Assembly (NCBI GenBank): GCA_018907035.1
Contig: JACCIC010000003.1
Span: 3,022,501 to 3,086,500 of the forward strand
From: Sycobia sp. Sy_11
Taxonomy: Eukaryota; Arthropoda; Insecta; Hymenoptera; Epichrysomallidae
Direction: 5' to 3'
Length of the DNA: 64,000 nucleotides
The stretch's first letter is position 1. Each line of letters starts with the position of its first letter. Under the pieces are notes generated by a model, which did not search any database, was not told where the DNA came from, and was given only the letters and a program-made list of their open reading frames with translations. The translations under genes and the position numbers were made by a program. Of this stretch, positions 61,546 to 64,000 are shown one piece after another.

Positions 61546-64000
61546 TTTTCATAATTTCATAATTCAGTTTTAAAGTTATTACTTTATGGTCCAACGAAGC
61601 ATTGTGATCATAAATGAATTTATATCATAATTTAGAAAACTAAAGATTTATTTGTAGTGTATTCCATATTTTTTAACTATATGTTCTTCGACCGTAACAT
61701 TGAACATCATTTACTTTCAAATAATCCGGCAATTATACTATCATTGGATAATTTTTCTGTTTATGCTTAATGTTAACATTTATAAAATTGGTAAAAATAT
61801 GAAAATAACTTATAAAAACATTTAAATATAGTTAAGAGGAATACTTTGCATTCAATAGGACCAATGGACGAGTTTGTCGAAAGGAGACAAAAATCCAAAC
61901 GTTCGTCTGCCGAACACAGTCCAAGTAAACACTCAACCAAGTCCAAGAAAAAGACCTCAAAAAGTGGAAAAAAGAAAGCACGAAATGCTTGGTACGAGAA
62001 CGACAGTTCAGATGAATTTGTCACTAAGTTGAAAGCCGACGATATTGGTGTAGGCATATCAAAGAGTCAAAGAACCTGTTCGAAAGGCAAACAGAACCTT
62101 TTTGCCGAAATGTCATCGACTTCGTCTGAAAGTGAATTTGAGAAAGATGAGGAAAATGAAGATAAGGACGATCTTCAAGCAAAAGAGATGGCTATTACAT
62201 CAGAATCCATTGTAGATAAATCAGTCGAAAAAATAGGTAAATTTAGATTTAAATAATTTATTGCTTGATTGTGTTATAAAATTTAATAAATATTCGTATC
62301 GATCGGCAAAGAAAAGTAAATGTCAAATAACTTTTTTTGATTTAACAGTAATCAAAATAATACAAAATAACGATTCAATCAAAAACAATGATTCAAATAC
62401 CAAGAAGAATAAATTATAAAACATATTTTCTTTTATTTAATTACAGAAGAGCCAGTGAAAGCTAAAGAAAACATAATCGACGAAGAATCTCAAAATACCG
62501 AGAATCCAGAACCAAAATGGCCATCTTTAAATCATGTCCACGACTCCAAAAGTAACTCACCTATTCTAGACTTTGAAAATAATAAAAAATCTGAGTCTGA
62601 GCTTTCTGATCACCCATTAGTAATAGACGAAAATATGAAAGAACCTGACCTTGAGCAACGTACAAATAGCGATGACGAAACGGAGGGGCGCACTTTTGAA
62701 TTGGACGATCTTTACCGAGAAGACAGCTCAATCGTGGATTCGGATCGCGACGAGTCATCTGTCGTTGCTGGAGAGGATAAATCTAATTCCGTTCTGAAGT
62801 CTTCCGAACCTTTGATAGCCAACTCGCAGGATAAGAAATCTTCAACGGATAAGTACATTTCGCTAGAAGATGCATTGGAAATTCTAGATCAATCTCAAGA
62901 TGAAAACACCTCCTCAACAACAACAAAAAGGAGCGAATTGCCAGCACCAGTGAAACTGTCTAACCCTGAAACATTTGAGAAGAGCGAAAGGCGGTATGCT
63001 GAAGATTCTCAAGACTGCGAGGAGAGTGCAACGCTCGATGATTTACCAGAAAAATTGTCCAGTAACCAAAAACCTCAACGTGAATCAGAAAATTTGCCGC
63101 TGCACGTTTTCCTCAGTCGTAAAGTTCAGGAATCCAAAAAGCGCAAAGAAGAACAAATGACTAAAATAAAAGTCGATCAAGAACGGATAATTGTAGATCT
63201 TCAGCCAACGAGGCGACAACGAAAATGCGCCATTGGCAAACAAGGTTTACTTGCAGAAATTAGTAGCTCTGACGAGGAATCTTCGGTGTCTTACAGCAAA
63301 AAAATCGGTGACAAGATGGACAGTCAGGAGAAGATTCGAAATAAGCAGAAGCAGCGCGAATCTAAGGAAAAGCGAAAGGAGAGATACATTGAAAAGAAAC
63401 ACGAACAAATGATAGCTAAAGAACAAAAAGCCATTGAAGAGGCGATAATGCGCGAACTAGAAGAGAAGAGGCTTAGCGCGTCCAGTGAGGCCTCAGGCTC
63501 CGAAAAAGAGGAGAATAAACCACAGCTAACAGCCGAGGAAAATGCAGAGACAGTTAAAGAAAAGCAGGCAAAGCCTAATAAGCGAAGTAAATCAAATTCA
63601 AAGAAACATTCACCTAAGCAGAAAAGCCGAGTTATGCCAGACGAGAGCGACAACCAAGACCAAGAAATCAAACTCAAACAAGACACGACCAAGCCCAAGA
63701 GATCGGCGTCTGAGACAAAACCGAAGACAAATACCGATATTCAGCTGGAGGAATCCAATAATTCGATCGAAACTGAAGTTCCGGAGACACCAACAGACAC
63801 GACATCTGTGAAGAAACGTAAACCACCAGCCAAATCGACGCCAAAGGGCAAAAAGGCACCGAGCGAGACGAAAAAAACGAAGCAGAATCCGAACGCACCC
63901 GCGACACAGCGAGGAGCAAAAAATCGACTCAATTCTCAGAGCCACAGCAAAGACGCGAAAGAGCAGCAGCGCGCGCACAAGCGCGAGTCCGATTTGGACG
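32441..64000 (+). CDS. Giant C2H2 zinc-finger, charged low-complexity nuclear protein (eight exons, partial; possibly MESR4-like)
   Basis: This is the join of 32441-34974, 36666-37119, 43102-43202, 48710-57222, 58979-59562, 60520-61316, 61859-62236 and 62447-64000. All seven introns are GT-AG and all phases agree (0, 1, 0, 0, 2, 1, 1). About 4970 residues are visible. The order is: His/Gln-rich start, three C2H2 fingers, a fourth split by the first intron, a C2HC finger, a basic region, long Lys/Glu/Ser-rich sequence with AT-hook-like motifs and one C2H2 finger, then His-, Asp- and Gln-rich segments and a charged tail. No signal peptide or membrane segment is seen. A nuclear, DNA- or chromatin-linked role is inferred from fingers plus basic and acidic tracts. 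The finger region reminds me of Drosophila MESR4, which also has a PHD finger; none lies in the window, though the right end is missing. Two single-base frame breaks lie in the fourth exon. Confidence 0.85.
34975..36665 (+). other. Intron 1 of the large gene (1691 bases)
   Basis: GTGAGT...GCGCAG. AT-rich, with no coding content seen. A cryptic AG|GTGAAA pair lies at about 36381. The junction joins CGACAERY to VTLKELEEH and so completes a CX2CX12HX4H finger. Confidence 0.85.
36666..37119 (+). CDS. Large-gene exon B: rest of finger 4 and a C2HC finger
   Basis: It follows CTTGTGCGCAG, enters in phase 0 and exits in phase 1 at C|GTAAGT (37120). The opening VTLKELEEHKSSAH supplies the two His ligands of the finger begun in exon A. 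Next come a WCMHFEFSGDQRELYKHL segment and a C2HC-type finger (CTKC, then H and C in HMLEC, about 36861-36923). A very basic stretch follows (KKKCKWRPFGSRSRRRRQRG, about 36966-37025), which could act as a nuclear localisation signal. The exon is notably GC-rich compared with the flanking introns. If the exon were not spliced at 37120 the frame would stop at 37179. Confidence 0.88.
39003..39073. repeat. (TTG)n and (TTA)n trinucleotide repeat
   Basis: About 11 TTG units then about seven TTA units, then a few TTG, inside intron 2. Confidence 0.95.
40897..40938. repeat. (CG)n and (TG)n alternating repeat
   Basis: About nine CG units followed by TG units with TATG interruptions, inside intron 2. 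It is alternating purine-pyrimidine throughout. Confidence 0.95.
42133..42181. repeat. (TA)n microsatellite
   Basis: About 24 TA units in intron 2. Confidence 0.97.
42920..42979. repeat. (TA)n microsatellite
   Basis: About 30 TA units, ending 120 bases upstream of the acceptor of the small exon at 43102. Confidence 0.97.
43102..43202 (+). CDS. Large-gene exon C: small basic exon
   Basis: A 101-base exon between TTTCTTTTTTCTAG and the donor AGC|GTAAGT (43203). It enters with two bases that complete an Arg codon from exon B and exits in phase 0. It encodes about 34 residues (starting ESIQKMLANLPAKRATRK), basic and possibly helical, with no cysteines. It is too short for ordinary open-frame searches. 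Strong splice sites on both sides and exact phase agreement with both neighbours are the evidence. Confidence 0.85.
44655..44770 (+). repeat. Intronic repeat copy 1
   Basis: It shares the order GGTTC..ATAA..GTTTG.TCCAAGGAATT.ACCGACGGCCTTGACT...TTATTTTTAT with copy 2, about 178 bases downstream. Its inverted half-site pair is degraded compared with copy 2. Confidence 0.5.
44840..44945 (+). repeat. Intronic repeat copy 2 with inverted AGGTCA half-sites
   Basis: It contains TGACCTTGA and CCCAAGGTCA (44895-44923), an inverted pair of extended nuclear-receptor half-sites, after AAAGGAATTGACTGA. Similar to copy 1 and to the inverse of copy 3. Confidence 0.5.
45178..45240 (-). repeat. Intronic repeat copy 3 (inverted, partial)
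   Basis: The reverse complement reads TATTATTTGAGAAAATATTTCAT, then GTTTGTCCGAAGGAATTGACT, matching the left part of copies 1 and 2 but lacking the half-site pair. Confidence 0.5.
46401..46433. repeat. Compound (CA)n and (CG)n repeat
   Basis: About nine CA units with one TA step, then about seven CG units; alternating purine-pyrimidine. Confidence 0.95.
46567..46612. repeat. (GA)n microsatellite
   Basis: About 23 GA units. Confidence 0.97.
46952..47008. repeat. (TA)n microsatellite
   Basis: About 28 TA units with one G substitution. Confidence 0.97.
47422..47481. repeat. (GT)n microsatellite
   Basis: About 30 GT units, preceded by three GTAA steps. Confidence 0.98.
48198..48239. repeat. 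(TA)n microsatellite
   Basis: About 21 TA units in intron 3. Confidence 0.97.
48710..57222 (+). CDS. Large-gene exon D: 8.5-kb charged low-complexity exon with AT-hook-like motifs and a C2H2 finger
   Basis: Acceptor TTTGCTTTAG and donor CAG|GTAAGA (57223). It enters and exits in phase 0 once two surplus bases are discounted (8511 coding bases, 2837 codons). The frame is open 48710-54727, shifts within 54708-54727, continues to 55319, shifts again at the A7 run 55313-55319 and is open to the donor. Composition is Lys/Glu/Ser/Asn-rich throughout, with the same style on both sides of each break. Features: AT-hook-like GRGRKPKK at 49619-49642 and RGRKPK at 55894-55911; a CX2CX12HX5H finger at 53591-53659; three 17-residue tandem repeats at 52865-53017; acidic Glu/Asp runs at about 53740-53850. 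No enzyme domain is seen. The middle (51-55.5 kb) is far more AT-rich than the two ends. Confidence 0.85.
52865..53017 (+). repeat. Three in-frame 17-residue tandem repeats inside exon D
   Basis: Units at 52865-52915, 52916-52966 and 52967-53017 share the pattern (S/T)S(I/V)D(E/Q)xxLS(M/I)(D/N)SKxxxx. They are 51 bases each and in frame. Confidence 0.85.
54708..54730 (+). other. Frame break 1 in exon D (apparent premature stop)
   Basis: The upstream frame meets TGA at 54728-54730. The next frame has TGA at 54705-54707 and is open after it. One extra base somewhere in 54708-54727 (for example in A4 54717-54720 or TT 54721-54722) explains it. The text on both sides has the same Lys/Glu/Asn/Ser character. 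Confidence 0.75.
55313..55322 (+). other. Frame break 2 in exon D at an A7 homopolymer
   Basis: The frame ends ACA AAA AAA TGA. With six A instead of seven it would read ACA AAA AAT GAT GAT and join the frame open from 55321 to 57222. Confidence 0.8.
58134..58190. repeat. (TA)n microsatellite
   Basis: About 28 TA units in intron 4. Confidence 0.97.
58485..58840. repeat. Degenerate minisatellite-like CTGG repeat
   Basis: Imperfect units with AA(A/G)(T/C)TCTGG(C/A/T)AAA.. recur near 58489, 58532, 58574 and 58822; two neighbouring units end in GATGAAAG and GCATGAAAG. The word GAAAGTCTGGCAAAG also occurs at 9-23. The family is not recognised. Confidence 0.35.
58979..59562 (+). CDS. Large-gene exon E: poly-His and acidic segment
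   Basis: It follows TTTTTTCATTTAATCCATCAACAG and enters in phase 0 (LLGEEYNSNEKEYS). It exits in phase 2 at AA|GTGAGA (59563), so the apparent stop TGA at 59564-59566 is intronic. It carries a His-rich tract (59061-59133), an Asp/Glu run (about 59209-59241), a predicted helical stretch (NKLRNKIQQRMRESENL) and a Gly/His-rich end. It is strongly GC-rich, unlike the middle of exon D. The frame is also open upstream to 58814 with no support. Antisense and out-of-frame open frames of similar length here are shadows of the GC-rich sequence. Confidence 0.8.
59563..60519 (+). other. Intron 5 of the large gene (957 bases)
   Basis: GTGAGA...TTTCTTCTACAG. AT-rich; nothing else seen. Confidence 0.8.
60520..61316 (+). 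CDS. Large-gene exon F: poly-Gln and basic segment
   Basis: It follows TTTTTTTTATTTCTTCTACAG and enters with one base that completes the codon AAT from exon E. It exits in phase 1 at G|GTATGT (61317). Sequence: GSAPMKLLAELACARAP at the start, a Gln run (about 60682-60706) in a Glu-rich setting, a Lys-rich segment at about 60761-60900 (coiled-coil-like KKEQYEKKQLEKMK), then an ordered-looking stretch (YDFDEEESASEPGFSSILSY and LSMSALLSKTIGDTLTNG, about 61035-61175) that may be conserved. GC-rich. No known domain recognised. Confidence 0.85.
61317..61858 (+). other. Intron 6 of the large gene (542 bases)
   Basis: GTATGT...TTCAATAG, containing a TA array. Confidence 0.82.
61492..61544. repeat. 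(TA)n microsatellite
   Basis: About 26 TA units preceded by TG units, in intron 6. Confidence 0.97.
61859..62236 (+). CDS. Large-gene exon G: Lys/Ser-rich segment
   Basis: It follows GCATTCAATAG and enters with GA, completing a Gly codon with the last base of exon F. It exits in phase 1 at G|GTAAAT (62237). It encodes about 126 residues: a Ser/Lys-rich start (KSKKKTSKSGKKKARN), a NAWYENDSSDEF segment, then QRTCSKGKQNLFAEMSST (62068-62121), which recurs in exon H, and an acidic end. Without the splice at 62237 the frame stops at 62254. Confidence 0.85.
62237..62446 (+). other. Intron 7 of the large gene (210 bases)
   Basis: GTAAAT...TTTATTTAATTACAG. A short AT-rich intron. Confidence 0.85.
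62447..64000 (+). CDS. Large-gene exon H (runs off the window): charged tail
   Basis: It follows TTTTCTTTTATTTAATTACAG and enters with AA, completing a Glu codon with the last base of exon G. It is open without a stop to base 64000, so the exon and the gene continue beyond the window. It encodes at least 518 residues: an acidic Ser/Asp-rich first half; QRKCAIGKQGLLAEISSS (63217-63270), a near copy of the exon G motif; a long charged helix-like segment rich in Lys, Arg and Glu (about 63310-63480), possibly a coiled coil; and a Lys/Pro/Ser/Thr-rich tail. Two minus-strand open frames and a plus-strand one over this region are shadows. Confidence 0.87.

Noticed and set aside
1..64000. CRISPR arrays, prokaryotic operons, insertion sequences, rRNA
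   Set aside because: Nothing of these kinds was seen; the regular repeats are all simple microsatellites.

Overview
The window looks like nuclear DNA of an insect, possibly hymenopteran. This is inferred from the AT-rich background, the very dense dinucleotide microsatellites, the spliceosomal introns, a decayed mariner transposase and a long zinc-finger gene. There are no operons, ribosome binding sites or other prokaryotic features. The species cannot be named from the sequence alone.

Left half (1-32440): no protein-coding gene can be supported. It holds a decayed mariner-family transposase fragment on the minus strand (about 1620-2130), a tRNA-Thr(CGT)-like sequence with a broken acceptor stem (18013-18084), many TA, CT/GA, TG and tetranucleotide microsatellites, and several GC-rich islands (about 11.0-11.6, 21.1-21.4, 23.8-25.0 and 28.7-29.3 kb) that could be promoters or 5' UTRs. 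At 6399/6400 a polypyrimidine tract and CAG abut GTAAGT directly. This is the form of a recursive-splicing ratchet point on the plus strand, and it suggests that this half may be one very long intron of the gene to its right.

Right half (32441-64000): one very large plus-strand gene, of which I can assemble eight consecutive coding exons: 32441-34974, 36666-37119, 43102-43202, 48710-57222, 58979-59562, 60520-61316, 61859-62236 and 62447-64000. The last runs off the window. All seven introns have GT-AG ends and every splice phase agrees. The first intron divides a C2H2 zinc finger whose two halves join perfectly. The visible product is about 4970 residues and is still incomplete at the right edge, and probably at the left. 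It has a His/Gln-rich start, four C2H2 fingers and a C2HC finger, a short basic exon, an 8.5-kb exon of charged, Lys/Glu/Ser-rich sequence with AT-hook-like motifs and one more C2H2 finger, then His-, Asp- and Gln-rich exons and a highly charged tail. A nuclear, chromatin- or DNA-associated role is inferred. A relation to Drosophila MESR4 is possible but rests on memory of the finger region, so no symbol is assigned.

The 8.5-kb exon is broken by two single-base frame changes (54708-54727, and an A7 run at 55313-55319). Removing one base at each restores one open frame that exits in the right phase, so assembly or homopolymer errors are the simplest reading. Introns carry further microsatellites, a small family of repeats with inverted AGGTCA-type half-sites (44.65-45.24 kb) and a GC/microsatellite-rich island (46.4-47.3 kb).
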